64,000 bases of DNA from Symsagittifera roscoffensis (Eukaryota > Xenacoelomorpha > Acoela > Convolutidae): positions 14,918,660-14,982,659 of the forward strand of contig NC_087069.1 in NCBI RefSeq assembly GCF_963678635.1, read 5' to 3'. The notes under the pieces are model-generated. The model ran no database searches, was not told the DNA's origin, and worked only from the letters and a program-made list of their open reading frames with translations. Made by a program: the position numbers and the translations under genes. Positions 32,979-44,470 of this stretch are shown here, one piece after another (position 1 is the first letter of the stretch; every line of letters begins with the position of its first letter).

Positions 32979-33163
32979 GCATATTATGCACAAAAAAATT
33001 AAAATCACTTCAATTGTTCTTCTTGAAGTTCTGATTCTTGATGTTTCTGCTTCTTTCGATCATTTATCTTTGTTGTCCATTCAAGATGAAGTAGTTTAAA
33101 TTTTAATTTCTCTTAGTACAAAATAAAGTCACTGGTTATTTATAAAAATTTGTGTATGACAAG
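32979..33163 (+). repeat. flank segment E, right copy
   Basis: Matches 24381-24562 nearly base for base and ends ACAAG, then continues into GTCATTTCTTTAT, which the left copy lacks because the Gypsy LTR follows there. Confidence 0.8.
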
Positions 33164-33315
33164 GTCATTTCTTTATAAAATTAATTTTCGAATTAGTGTT
33201 ATTTGAAGCCTTACTATTTAGTGTGGCTGTGTTCTATACTAACTCAACTATCAAAAGGCAGTTTTTACTCGGTAATACTCCCGTTTTTGCTGAGAAGTAT
33301 TTCAGCTGCAGGGGC

Positions 33316-33784
33316 CATGTCGATCTTGTTTTCGGACCATGGTAGACTAGTTTTCTTACTCAAATTTCATGTCGATCTTGTTTTCGGACCATGGTAGACT
33401 AGTTTTCTCACTCAAATTTCATGTCGATCTTGTTTTCGGACCATGGTAGACTAGTTTTCTCACTCAAATTTCATGTCGATCTTGTTTTCGGACCATGGTA
33501 GACTAGTTTTCTCACTCAAATTTCATGTCGATCTTGTTTTCGGACCATGGTAGACTAGTTTTCTCACTCAAATTTCATGTCGATCTTGTTTTCGGACCAT
33601 GGTAGACTAGTTTTCTCACTCAAATTTCATGTCGATCTTGTTTTCGGACCATGGTAGACTAGTTTTTCCCACTCAAATTTCATGTCGATCTTGTTTTCGG
33701 ACCATGGTAGACTAGTTTTCTCACTCAAATTTCATGTCGATCTTGTTTTCGGACCATGGTAGACTAGTTTTCTCACTCAAATTT
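33316..33784 (+). repeat. 52-bp minisatellite, 9 copies
   Basis: Units start at 33316, 33368, 33420, 33472, 33524, 33576, 33628, 33681 and 33733. Each begins CATGTCGATCTTGTTTTCGG and has GACCATGGTAGACTAG. Copies are almost identical; the first has TTACTC for TCACTC and the seventh has one extra base. A CT-rich stretch follows. Confidence 0.97.
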
Positions 33785-34345
33785 CTCAAAAGGAGAATCG
33801 ACTGAATTTCAATGACCTTTTCTCTCTCCTCTCTTCTCTCTCCCGAATTTTTTTTATTATTGTTATATTGTTGAATAGATTTTTTCTGTTCATTTGAAGA
33901 ATTTAAAATGCATCAACTGTATTAACTTACTATTCGAATGTCAAAGCACATGCTATCAAAAAGCCGTAAATGTGCCCCAAAAGTGGCACCAATATTTGCG
34001 ACTTCAGTAATAAGAAAATCGTAGTATAACACTACCGCTCACTAAAATTCGCTCAATTAAAACTTTCTCTATGAGAAGAAAACTCGTCTGAATGTTTTCG
34101 CATTTTAGAATAAACGAAAGCAAGGTACTCTTGCTTTTTCTGCCATTGATCATCACACTGATTTTACTAATATTTTAATTTAATATTAGTTCCATCTACT
34201 TCATCCAACGACTGAAACTTCAATTCAAGTTCATGGAAGCTATTTCTTAGAATTCTGTCACTTGCAGAATACCACCTTCACATGAATAACTACTACCCAG
34301 TATAAAAAAATAAAGTTTAGAATACAATTAACAATAATGCACAAA
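33785..34345. other. no gene seen; CT-rich then AT-rich spacer
   Basis: CT-rich patch at 33820-33845 and a T-rich run. No exon or repeat was recognised before the 3' end of the next gene. Confidence 0.4.
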
Positions 34346-34351
34346 TTTAAT
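34346..34351 (-). promoter_or_regulatory. possible polyadenylation signal (ATTAAA)
   Basis: ATTAAA on the minus strand, 41 bases past the stop of the Q/H-rich gene. Confidence 0.4.
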
Positions 34352-34391
34352 GATCTAATGAGCTTCGCGGCGTAAATTCATCAAAACTGTG

Positions 34392-34432
34392 TTAAGACAA
34401 TCCATATCCTCCAGGACCAGTTGGCCACCTTC
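34392..34432 (-). CDS. Q/H-rich gene, terminal exon
   Basis: Acceptor TTTTTGTTTCAG. Encodes RWPTGPGGYGLS and TAA. Another frame stays open for 25 codons but does not fit the phase of the preceding exon. Confidence 0.65.
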
Positions 34433-37400
34433 CTGAAACAAAAATCAAAACAATCATTTTGAGTCTTTTTCTGTGGATTTTAACTCTAGCTTTTAGATTT
34501 TAAAAAAGCGGATTCAATGAAATAGTACTTCTCATTAGAACGTTTTAATGGTCTTATTAGTCTCTTGATTAGCAATTAAAACATTATGTTACAAAACGGA
34601 ACATTTGTATTATTGAATGCTGTAAATGTATATAGAAAAAAAAACAATTTTTTCTTTTTTCCTTTCTTAGTTGCTCAGTACTGAGCTCAAAATAATGATA
34701 AAAAAAATGATCAAAATAATGATCGTAAGCCTTTTCAAAATTTAAATCGAAAAAAAAATGCAAAAAAATCGGAATAAGAATTGCGGTTAGGTTGTGGTGG
34801 TTTGGCTGAAAATTTCTTTCCTTTAAATCTACATATTTCCTTAAAATGAATTGCGGCATGCTTCATGTTGAAATTTTAACGCACAGTTCGAATGATACGC
34901 TTCGCTGATTCGTTTTCGGAAGAACTAACATTGGGTAAACTACACTTACCTTTCAAGTGAAGATGACTTGAGACGTTGTTCGCGGGGTTACCTAGATTGA
35001 TGTTGTTGCCACCGTGAACATTGCCATGATCTCGACTCGACACAGAACTGAAAGACGATATCAGTTATTTTACATCTTAAAAGCAGTCGCCAGTCGCTCG
35101 ATTGAGGTGAATTGGCGAATTTTTATTTGTTATCATTTTTGTGAGCTATTCAAAGTGACATAAATGGTCAATCATGAGGTATAGAAAAACTGAAAATGTA
35201 GAGCACAAATTATTATTAAATTAAATTAACTAATGGCCTATTAACTGATGGCCTATTATATTAACTACGCGACGATTTGAGATTTCAGCAGTTTTCATAT
35301 ATACTCTGATGAAGAGTGAAAACCAGTGAATTGACCGCTTATGGAAAAGCCGCTTTTCGCTTTTACCGCTTTTCTAAATTATAGCTCTCCGCTTTTTAAG
35401 AAAACAAACAGTGAGAGAAAAAAGTCTCTGGCAGAAAAAAGTCTCTCGACAGTACCTGTGTCAGGGCTCACAGAAAGTGCGTTGAAAACGAAGTTTTGTA
35501 TGCTTTCTGGATAAGTCGACCAAATTTCGACAATGGGCGAGAATAAGTAACTCGACATGCGCTCTGCAACATTTTTATGTGTGAAAAATCGCTTTTCTAA
35601 AATGAGTCGCGCTTTTCCAAAAATCATTCCGCTTTCGCTTATTTCAACTGGTTTACCGCTTTTTCCGGCCGCTTCCGCTTAAAGCGGTCAATTCACTGGT
35701 GAAAACACAAAAAAAACATAACTTGGCTCTAATTTTTGTAGTCCTACCCTCTGTTGACAAGCTCACAGCACGTTGGCTCGACCATATTTTTTGTCTATTT
35801 TGTTTGAACAAAGGACAATTCTCGGTCGACCGGCTTTCAAAAACAAAGGTCACTTGGGTTTGTTTTGTATGGGACTGATTTGTACAGGCAAGAACTTTGA
35901 AATTTCATTTTCTTTCGAGATATAAATAATAATTTCACTTACTATTGCGACAGATTCGGCCTTCCTCCGTGTTGCTGGTGAAACGCAGCGGCCGCAACTG
36001 CCGATTGCTGTTGTGCCGCGGCCACTGCCTGTCCCGCCAAATTGGCCGAGTGTGCATGATGTCTACCATACTGCGACGCCGACAGGTGCTGTTCCACGCT
36101 ACTCCCGTGCAGCTGCGGGTTCCCAGGATATCTTGAATTTATATTAAGATTTTGAATTTGAAAATAGACGCAGGCATAAATTACTATTTGTTTTTTTTTA
36201 AAAAGTCACTGCTTCAGGAACTACAGGCAGATGCTGTTTGTCTAGTAGCGCCACATACAGGTTTATTCAAAAATAGGAAGGATTCTTAACAACTTTGAAT
36301 TCGTTCATGTCAACAATAGCTCGTAAAACAATAGTTCAACAAGTTCCGCATATGTCTCAATTACACACCCTTGAAATTGCAAAAATAATTTGGATCTCTT
36401 TAACTCTCCCACCTTCCACTCCTCTAGTGGACCTAGTAACGAACTACCACCCCTATGCTATAAAAATTAAACAGTCAAACATGCTTATTTTGTACCTGGC
36501 AAAGAATCTCCCCCCCCCTCCGCCTTTTTTTCCGAAAATGGGAAAAACTTAAATCAATCCAATTAACTACCTGGAGTTGCCTCCTTGTTGTCCCACAGCA
36601 GACGCTTGTTGTGCTGTGGCGTTTTGAAAATTAGCCAGAGTGGCTGCCGCCGTGGCGTTGTAGTGTGCTTGGTTTGCGTCGTAAATGCCTCTAACTTGGC
36701 TATGAGTCACTCCTGGTGGTAGGTTCATACTGGCAACTGCATGTGCCACTGGTGACATCGAAGAACCTAAGCAGCACGCTTTTTTAACAATCAATGAAAA
36801 TAATGACGCCTAATGACGTCTCAAAATAATTTTTGTCCAGCGGCATCCAAATTGGCGGTTTAATTTAAAGTACTCTTCTTAAACCTTAGCTTAGCAAAAA
36901 TTTTCTACAATTTTAGCAAAAAGGCTAAAGGCTACCGTTCCACGATTATTAAATATTTTGTGTAGGTGATGCCCTTTTTGACGCGCTCTACCTAACAAAC
37001 ATTTCAAAAAATTGATGGTTTGAAACCACCAATTTGTAGCAAAAAATCTTTTTTTTATGTACAAACGAATCCGCTGGATAAAATAGCTAAATCTATATAT
37101 TTGGGACTTTAATTCGCTAATTCGCGCTGTCCAGACACTGTACAAAAAAGTTTCATCAAAGAAAAAAGGATATGCTTTTCAGAGCTGAACAGCTCGTTCG
37201 TATGATGGACTTCAGTGGAGCAACATTCGTTCGAAAGTTGCGTTCGAATGTATGTCAGCAACATTCGAACATTCGTCGAACGTTTTAACATCCGATATTT
37301 CATTAGATTTTCCCGTACTCCTGAAAAAAAATGTTAAACTGAAAATTTTCCAATTTCCATGCAAAATTTTTTGCATGTTTACACGATATCCAATAAAGGT

Positions 37401-40400
37401 TGCCCTTTTCTTGGTAACAACGTTTCCAGCAGTGCTAAAACAGCATCAGACGGGGTACTCGAAAATGGTATGCAGAAAATTTTCCTAGCCAAAGTTTTGA
37501 GTCTTGGAAACTTAGAGTAAACCACTCAATAACACGCAGGTCAAATAGGACGCAGTGTTTGCGAGAGCCTTCGAAAGTTTATCGTCGAACAAACGCTCGA
37601 ACACTCGGTTGCACCCCTAATGGTTTTATACACTTTAAAGAACTGGCCACCATTTAATCCACAAAGCTTCAATTCTTAGTCTCAATGAAAATTTATACAC
37701 TGAGTAGTTATATCAGACGAAAAATTCTAATAAAGGTTCAACAAAAAATTTTATTATAAAATTCTTGTCCTTTTATTGGTCAAATTTGACTTTAAAAAAT
37801 TATATTACAAACTTAAAGAAGCAATATGAGATTTTACATTTGAAGTTTTTGCAGAAACCAGAGCGATGACTAACCTCTAGGAGTTGTCGATCGTGTGCCT
37901 TGACTGTACATTTTAACCAATTGCGGCGAGGGACTTCGACTCCTGTTTCGCTTTCTTACCCCACTTGTAGGAGTTACTTCCAAATGGGAGGGGTTACCAC
38001 CTGGCGACATTGTATGATGCAAGGTATGTGTGTTTGCACCCATGTGCATGGACTGGGATTGAGGGTGGGGGTTACTGTGTTGGGAGAATTGCGTTCCAGG
38101 GTAGTCTAGGTTAGATTGGGATCCCCGGGTTCCATTGGTCACACGAGTAGCAGAGCCATGCGAAGAACCTTGAAAATTATAATAATTTGGAATCAAACAA
38201 TTCAAAATAATTTTATCTTAAAAACTGACATGTACCTGAATTCCCGGGTGACCTCGTTCTATGATTCAAATGGTGCCTGAAACAGTATATTTATCAATAA
38301 ATTAAAGCTGATTATTCAAACAGGTAAATTGTAGTGGTGCATTGCCTAAAATTTGCATGTTTCATTTGGCAGAACTTGGAATGTGATTAATTGCATCATC
38401 TGATTGTATAAAAAAACGCAGATAGATCGAACCTTAACTGGAAAATGATTAGGTATAAATGCATGTTCATCCCAATCTTTCTTTCACATGATGAAACGAT
38501 GCTACGTTATGTAAGGAAAGAGAGCCAACTGTTGGGTAACTGAAACAGTAACTCTAGGTTCTATGAGTTAAACTCCGGTGATGGTGTTTTAAGTTAGTAA
38601 GGCACTAGTGACCGGACACTGGAGCAAAAATGAGAGACGCAAAAACTTACATTTGTGAATTGTGTTCATGGGCTCCTCTGGCCAAGTTGCTCTGCTGTTG
38701 TCCAGAAGACGACTCATAATGATGTGACTGGTGTCTCTGGCTACTGTGCTGCTGCTGTTGTTGTTGATGATGGTGAGGCGCTCTGTTGGAGGAACTAGAC
38801 GATGTTAAATGTCTCTGAAGTTCGCTGAATTCCTTTGCTCTCAACAGTTCCAAATCTGCTTTGCGCCGTTTCAAGTCGTTGATCTGAAAAACAAATAAAT
38901 AATAACGGATTCATAAACAGACTCTGCAATTGTTTAAAAAATAGTCAAATAGGGTCTGTTCTATCATATCATCATTAAAAATGTTTAAATCCACTAAATT
39001 GCAACAAAAAACTCATCCGAAAGCAAACACGATTTTTCAGTTGCTGAGCTGAACATCATAATTGTCCTAAAACTGGGATGCGTTGAGACAGAATCACTAA
39101 AAGAATCATAAAGGAGTCCTAAAAATAGATTGCTTAATTGATGCTAGAATGTCAGCTCGCAGAAAAATACTGCTGTCAAAATTCATGTTGACACCCGACG
39201 CTCCAACCGACCCGACCTAATATACGAGCTTAACACTCCGCAATATTTGAAACTCCGCAGCCGAATTAATTTAGGGGGGAGATTGTTCACTTGGGCCAAC
39301 AACTACACTTCTCTTACTTCGTCAGAGATGTTCTGTAAGTAGTTCCTGTCCTCCTCCTGCTGTCTCCTAACTGCCTCCTCTTTCCTGCTCTGCTCCAGGG
39401 CCTGGTCTCGCAAGTATTGCTCAGCCTCTACAAAAATTTAGTCTTAAACTATTACTACTCCCACATTGTACTTTTTAGAGAATAACCAGAAATAGAAAGA
39501 ACTAAATCCAGTGTTCAACATTTGCGGATTTTTTAACTTCTTACAATTCCCTCATTTTACAACAGTTACAGATAGCTGCTTCCCCTACGCCGTCCATGAT
39601 CCGTGTGTTGTAAATAAAATAAGTTCGCTTTATCTTTCTTAATTATCGAGTCAGAAGCAGAGCGATGGACAATTCTTTACGCTAAAAGGAGCAGCCAATT
39701 CTTTTCGCAAACCCTGTAAAAAAATCGAGACAGAAGCTTTTTTTATCATCCCCGGTTGTATATAAGTGTTCCGACCACTTTAGTTTTTCTTCATTTTTTG
39801 TTTACCAAGCAAAATAAGGTACCACAAATAATCATCGGAATGGGTCAGGTGACATATCATATTAAAGCCCTTTCTGAGATTTTAGTGCCATTTATGAAAT
39901 TAGAGATTTTAGTGCCATTTTGGGAATCACAAATTGCAAGAACAAAATTGAAAAAACCGGTAGTTATTTTATAGACTTGTTAAAAGGCAGTCTAAAAACT
40001 CGTGGTTTTAGCTTGATGCGATAAAGGTTGTTCCGACCATTGAAAACGGGGAGACGGAGAACATTCATTTTGGTTTTGGGTATGTTATAGTTTTCTTTTC
40101 AAAATTTTTGTTTTCCAAGCAAAATCGGGTGCCACAAATAATCATTGAAATAGGTCGACAAATGTATCATAGTGAAGCCCTTTCAGCAGTACTTTGGACG
40201 ACCTGAAAAAACTTTCGAAAAATTGTCCCTGAAAAAAAAACGGAAAACGACTTGAATTTTTTTAGTTTTAGTCTTATTTCGAGTAACGTTTAGAAAATTA
40301 ATTATGTAGAACGGAAAAATTGATTTTACTGCAAAAGCTTCATTAGCGCGTTCATGACATAATTATGTTTTCAACACAGAGGCGAAGAGCAAAAACACAC

Positions 40401-41161
40401 TTCAACAAGAGCAAAAAACATTCAAAATCAAAAAAACCTATGCGTATAAAAAAAGCCGAAAAAAACAGTACCGAATAAAACATATTTCATTTAAAAAAAA
40501 ACAGAAAATGAACCGACGGAAACTAGGCCGATAATCACGAATTCGGAAAAAAAATCAACATTTTTTCAAGAAAATTATTTGAAATCAAACTAACACCGGA
40601 AACGGACTACACCTATTTACTACCTAAATTAAGCTAGTTTTATTTGAATTTACTAGAAAATGAGCATGTCTGAAGTTTACCATTCCTGCACATTTGACCA
40701 TTTTGTGCCTTAAGTTATTTACGGAAAAAGTCTAGTACCCGATTGCAATATCCTTGCTGATCGCAAGGGTAAAGACTGTGGTCGGAACATTATGTGCTTC
40801 TTGCACAATAACCGGCTATCCTTGTTACTTATGTGAAACGGTTTCGATACAAGATATATGAAAATATGCAAACAACTTTTTTGACACTGCAAATTTTTCA
40901 AAAATACCACAGAATTGTTTAAGACACAAAAAAAATGTTTCTTTCAGTTCTTTTAAATCTACCAATCTCTATTCGGGATAAAACTAGACCCACGCCCCCC
41001 GAGATGCCAACCGTGTACCTTTCAGTTGTTTCTGTCGGTTGAAATGAATAAATGAGGATATCTTCTTCATCGAGCGTGGCGATGTCTCCCGCTTCTTCAC
41101 TGTGCTGCCCGGCTGTAAAGTGCAACTGGTTGGCGGAATGTACGCACTCAGCATTACTGAT
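34392..41161 (-). CDS. unrecognised coiled-coil and Q/H/S/A-rich protein, nine exons
   Basis: Exons 41161-41019, 39427-39318, 38883-38651, 38276-38236, 38168-37875, 36766-36571, 36131-35943, 35047-34950 and 34432-34392 join without a stop into ~447 codons, ending TAA at 34394-34392. All splice sites are GT-AG and all phases close. The N-terminal part (about residues 30-130) is a highly charged predicted coiled coil (HFNRQKQLKEAEQYLRDQ, RRQQEEDRNYLQN, INDLKRRKADLELLRAKEF). The rest is low complexity: a His/Gln run, an RS-like patch (RKRNRSRSPSPQ), Gly/Asn/Pro-rich and Ala/Gln-rich stretches, ending GPGGYGLS. I do not know the family; the composition suggests a nuclear RNA- or chromatin-associated scaffold. 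Upstream exons may be missing; MLSAYIPP in the first exon is a possible start. Confidence 0.75.
34950..35047 (-). CDS. Q/H-rich gene, exon
   Basis: Acceptor TCGTCTTTCAG, donor GAAAG|GTAAGT. Encodes SVSSRDHGNVHGGNNINLGN and ends in HLHLK. Confidence 0.75.
35324..35698. mobile_element. 375-bp hAT-type non-autonomous element with 8-bp target duplication
   Basis: Ends are the perfect inverted repeat CAGTGAATTGACCGCTT / AAGCGGTCAATTCACTG, flanked by an exact 8-bp duplication GTGAAAAC (35316-35323 and 35699-35706). CAGTG ends and 8-bp duplications are characteristic of the hAT superfamily. It sits in an intron of the Q/H-rich gene. Confidence 0.93.
35379..35627 (-). pseudogene. hAT transposase C-terminal fragment inside the 375-bp element
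   Basis: An 82-codon minus-strand frame containing a segment VSPDTGTVERLFSARDF that resembles the hAT dimerisation motif (S..s.VER.FS). This suggests the short element is an internal deletion of an autonomous hAT transposon that kept the transposase 3' end. The N-terminal and catalytic parts are absent. Confidence 0.6.
35943..36131 (-). CDS. Q/H-rich gene, exon with Ala/Gln-rich stretch
   Basis: Acceptor AAATTCAAG, donor CAATA|GTAAGT. Encodes YPGNPQLHGSSVEQHL and AVAAAQQQSAVAAAAFHQQH. GC-richer than its surroundings, as expected for coding sequence in this window. Confidence 0.8.
36571..36766 (-). CDS. Q/H-rich gene, exon
   Basis: Acceptor TGCTGCTTAG, donor TCCAG|GTAGTT. Encodes MNLPPGVTHSQVRGIYDANQ and an Ala/Thr/Asn/Gln-rich tail. 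Confidence 0.8.
37875..38168 (-). CDS. Q/H-rich gene, exon with RS-like patch
   Basis: Acceptor ATAATTTTCAAG, donor AGAG|GTTAGT. Encodes a Ser/His/Pro-rich segment and GVRKRNRSRSPSPQLVKMYS, a possible nuclear localisation or phosphorylated SR-type patch. Confidence 0.8.
38236..38276 (-). CDS. Q/H-rich gene, 41-bp micro-exon
   Basis: Acceptor TACTGTTTCAG, donor TTCAG|GTACAT. Encodes HHLNHRTRSPGNS; only this frame fits both neighbours. Confidence 0.7.
38651..38883 (-). CDS. Q/H-rich gene, exon with His/Gln run
   Basis: Acceptor TTGTTTTTCAG, donor CACAAAT|GTAAGT. Finishes the coiled coil (INDLKRRKADLELLRAKEF), then SSSSSN, HHHQQQQQQH and a Ser/His-rich stretch. Confidence 0.82.
39318..39427 (-). 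CDS. Q/H-rich gene, coiled-coil exon
   Basis: Acceptor AATTTTTGTAG, donor GACGAA|GTAAGA. Encodes 37 residues, nearly all charged or Gln, with a leucine/tyrosine heptad-like pattern. Confidence 0.8.
39760..40195 (+). repeat. two tandem copies of a dispersed ~110-300-bp repeat
   Basis: Shared block GTTCCGACCA then CCAAGCAAAATaaGGTaCCACAAATAATCATcGgAATgGGTC and CATATcATAtTaAAGCCCTTTC, at about 39768-39880 and 40030-40190. A third copy lies inverted near 47745-47880. Not identified. Confidence 0.7.
41019..41161 (-). CDS. Q/H-rich gene, most upstream exon found
   Basis: Acceptor ATAGTGTTTCAG, donor AAAG|GTACAC. Phase with the next exon selects the frame containing MLSAYIPPTSC and KKISSFIHFNRQKQLK, not the longer open frame ISNAECVHSANQ in the same exon. 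Contains an in-frame ATG. Confidence 0.65.
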
Positions 41162-43080
41162 CTGAAACACTATTGATGTCAATTACGGCAGAAGTTATGC
41201 GAAATAGTGCCAATCTAGGGTTTCAGTCATGCAAAAAGCCAAAATGATCGACCAAAAAAAAAATACGAAAAACCGTTCGGTCCCATTAACAAATCCAGCG
41301 CACGAACCAAAATTGCAGAACCAAAGATTATAACAGTACGACCCCTTTCGTTCCAGTTAATAATCACAACATGCGCTAGCTTGTTTGGTCTTCATGAGCA
41401 ACATAAAGAAGACAAAAAAACATCAATTACAGTCTTTCGTACTTCTTGCAATTCAACACAGACGTAGCACGGTAAACTAGACTAGCAGACAGAAAATGCG
41501 ACGGAAACCGCAAAGTAACAAAATGTCAAAAAAGTCGATTTATCAAAATTTTCATAGGCTTGACTCAATTTTGATTGAATAAAGTTCAATTTGAAAAACA
41601 ACAAGTCCAGAAATTTTAATGGAAAATCAGCATTCGTAGAAAACTAATCAAGCGTTTAAAAAGGCCGAAAACATTTGCTCAAACAGCCATTGATCCAAAA
41701 AAATGTTTTCATAGCTCATAGTCAAAACATGCACACGCTACACGCATAAGAAATTTTTCGCTCAATAAACGACGCAATATCAGGCCAATGAGTCGATGTA
41801 TAATAAAACAAATATAATACAATAAGTTTAAAACAGGAGTTGATAACTTTACGGCCAAAATAAACCTAAATTTCATAGAACGGGTATAAAAAACACAAAC
41901 ATGCTCAAAACATGTCTTTTGGTACACAAAAAAAAAATTTGCAGACGACAACCAATTACATCAAATTCACCCTGTAAATAAATTTATTTATGGAAAAAAC
42001 CTTTTACTCGTTAGCAATACTCTTGCTTATCGCAAGGTTAAATATGAAAAAATATATACATTAGAATTTCGCGAACATGAAAAAAAAACAAAAAAATCTC
42101 TCGATTATCGCAAGGAAGCAAAAATACATTTGGCCTACAGGCTCTGTGAATTTCAAGAACAATTTATGATTGAAACTTCTGAGAAAATTTTAAAAAAATC
42201 CACTTTCGAACCTAGACGTCGATCACGTTTATCATGACTTTCACATCTTTGCTGTTCGATAATAGGTAGAGTTTGCATTCATTTCATCAAAGGAAACGAT
42301 CTAAACTTAAGAAATCAAGCCGAAAAACAATGTTGAGAGTAAAAAAAAATTCGGAAATATTTCAAAAAATTAAAAAACACTAACGGAGTTGGAAAAAGAT
42401 TCAATGGGCGCAAGTGAACAGAAAAAACACGAACTTATTTTTTGAAAAATCTGTTGAGTTTCAAAGAAACATTAGATAGACTTAAAGTAGGTAGACGCCC
42501 ATTGCGCCGAAGACAAAAAAATGTCATCCGAAATTGTTGTCAGGAAAAATTTTGAGCAATTAAATTTTCAAACTTTGAAAACTTGCAACAAAAACTACCA
42601 AAATAAAAAAAAACTCAATCAGTTTTTCCATTTAAAACTACACAAATGAAAAAATTAAGCCAGTAAAACAAAACAAAAGCATTTAGGCCCAAAACTTTTA
42701 AACGAAAAAAAGGAAAACCAAAAAATATATAAAATATCAGTGCTATCAATTTGACAAATTACAAGTGTAAATCAAAAATACATTTACGATAAAAATTGCT
42801 GACAGAACAAAAAAAACCAATGTTGCAACTAAGCCGACAAAACATAAGCAGACAAAGGAAAGTCCAAGAACTCCATTTTTCCGGGAAAAAAATCAATTTC
42901 ATACATACTGAAAGTGAGAACGAACCTTGAAGTTGTTATGATTCAATAATGAAGCAAGTAAGAAAAGCAAGAAAGAACTAAAAGAAAACAAGCGTATAAC
43001 GCACCTCCGGTGCTTCAAACAGATTAATAAACGTGAAAACTGCTGATATACAATTTATGAAAAAAACTTACTGAATACAA
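41162..43080. other. gene-poor stretch with one partial family A element
   Basis: 42140-42335 carries the middle and right part of the family A element (CAATTTATGATTG, CGATCACGTTTATCATGAC, GCTGTTCGATAATAGGTAGAGTTTGC). The rest is AT-rich without exon signals; upstream exons of the Q/H-rich gene could be hidden here. Confidence 0.5.
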
Positions 43081-43559
43081 CTGTAAGGATAGACATGGGC
43101 ACCAACAGCACTTTTTGATTTCCAAAACTGAACGATAAACAAGTTTTAACAAAGGTTCTTATGAAGCTAAAATGGTCAAATCTCCAAAACTACTGGGTTT
43201 CAGATCTTCGCATTTTCAACTCAGAAAGAAAACCCTAAAATGGCCGTTAGCATACAACTGGATTTTGTATATTTAAAAATTTCCATGAAAAACTCAATGA
43301 ATTCATAAATGAGATTCTTGTTTAACTTAGATTATTCTTTTCATTGGCCCGCACGCATATGATTTGATGCCATTATTAGATATATCCAGCGTAATAAAAC
43401 AAAAAACAACACTTTTTTCTTCGTTTAATGAAAAATTTTGGAACATCAGAAACTTCAGTTTCAAAAACTTAAAGAATTTGAGCAATAAAACAAGGATGAA
43501 CGCCAAAATCTACAACTGCTGGTAGTAACTCCTAATTTCAACGTGCCTCGACACTTTCC

Positions 43560-44470
43560 AATTTTGAAAAAAAAAATCTATGAAATCTAACTTTTTTGAA
43601 AAATCATGAAAACGTCTTATCTAGTTAAGCGAAATGCGCTGAGCAGTCATATTTCGAGTACATATAAAAACTTCATGTGAATACCTTGACAGCACCCTAC
43701 AATAGTGTTGAGAATTCCAAACTTTGTTAAGTTTTTTAGATTAAATTTTGAAATTATTTGACAAATTGAAAAACGTCATGTCTCGGAAACTAAACGCATT
43801 TGAGCAGCCACAGTTGGAGGCAGGAATCGCAACCCCTGATAGTACCCCTACAACTCCCAACTACAAGGTTGGGAATTTCAACTTCTGTGAAATTTTGCAA
43901 ATCTAAATCTTCTGAACAACTTTGAAATCTTTTAAAGCACGTCATATCTCGAAAACTAAAAACAATTGAGAATTCAAAATGTGGCAAGAATTGCTACGTC
44001 TGAGAGTGCCCTGACAGTTGCTCAATATAAAGATGAGAACTTCAAGTTTGGTGACGTTTTTACATCTAAATTCTTTGAAAATTTTTGAAAAAATCATAAA
44101 AAACGTCAAATCTAGAAAACTACATGAAGTTGAAAGGTCATATTTGTAGGCAAGATTCTCAACCCTTGAGAGTACCCTGACAGCACCCAAATAAACGGAC
44201 CCAAATCAACAAAAAAGCGCCGAATCTCGTACACTACAAGGATTTGGTTATTCATAATTTGAGACCAAATTCGCAACCCCTGGGGAAACCCTGACAGCAT
44301 CCCACTATTGGGTTGCTAATTTCAATTTTGGCGAAATAAACACTGAATTCAAACTGGAAAAAACTCTTAACCATTGCAATATACGATATAGATTAAACGT
44401 GAAAAAAATACTTTCGTTAAAGATGCAAAAATAATACATCGAAAAAACTTAATCAATATCTGTTGTAGGT
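43560..44470 (+). repeat. ~165-bp tandem array with conserved unique tail (copy 2)
   Basis: Same family and orientation as 1-1034. Units with CGTCATATCTCGAAAACTA at about 43613, 43775, 43938, 44104 and 44221, closed by the tail ACCATTGCAATATACGATATAGATTAAACGTG (44360-44460). Older, more diverged units may extend left to ~43100. Confidence 0.8.

Noticed and set aside
34355-34432. 25-codon frame in the terminal exon of the Q/H-rich gene ending at 34355
   Set aside because: Incompatible with the phase of the exon at 34950-35047; a frame of this length is expected by chance.
40919-41182. Open frame ISNAECVHSANQ... through the exon at 41.0-41.2 kb
   Set aside because: Its phase does not fit the next exon, whereas the alternative frame continues directly into the coiled coil.
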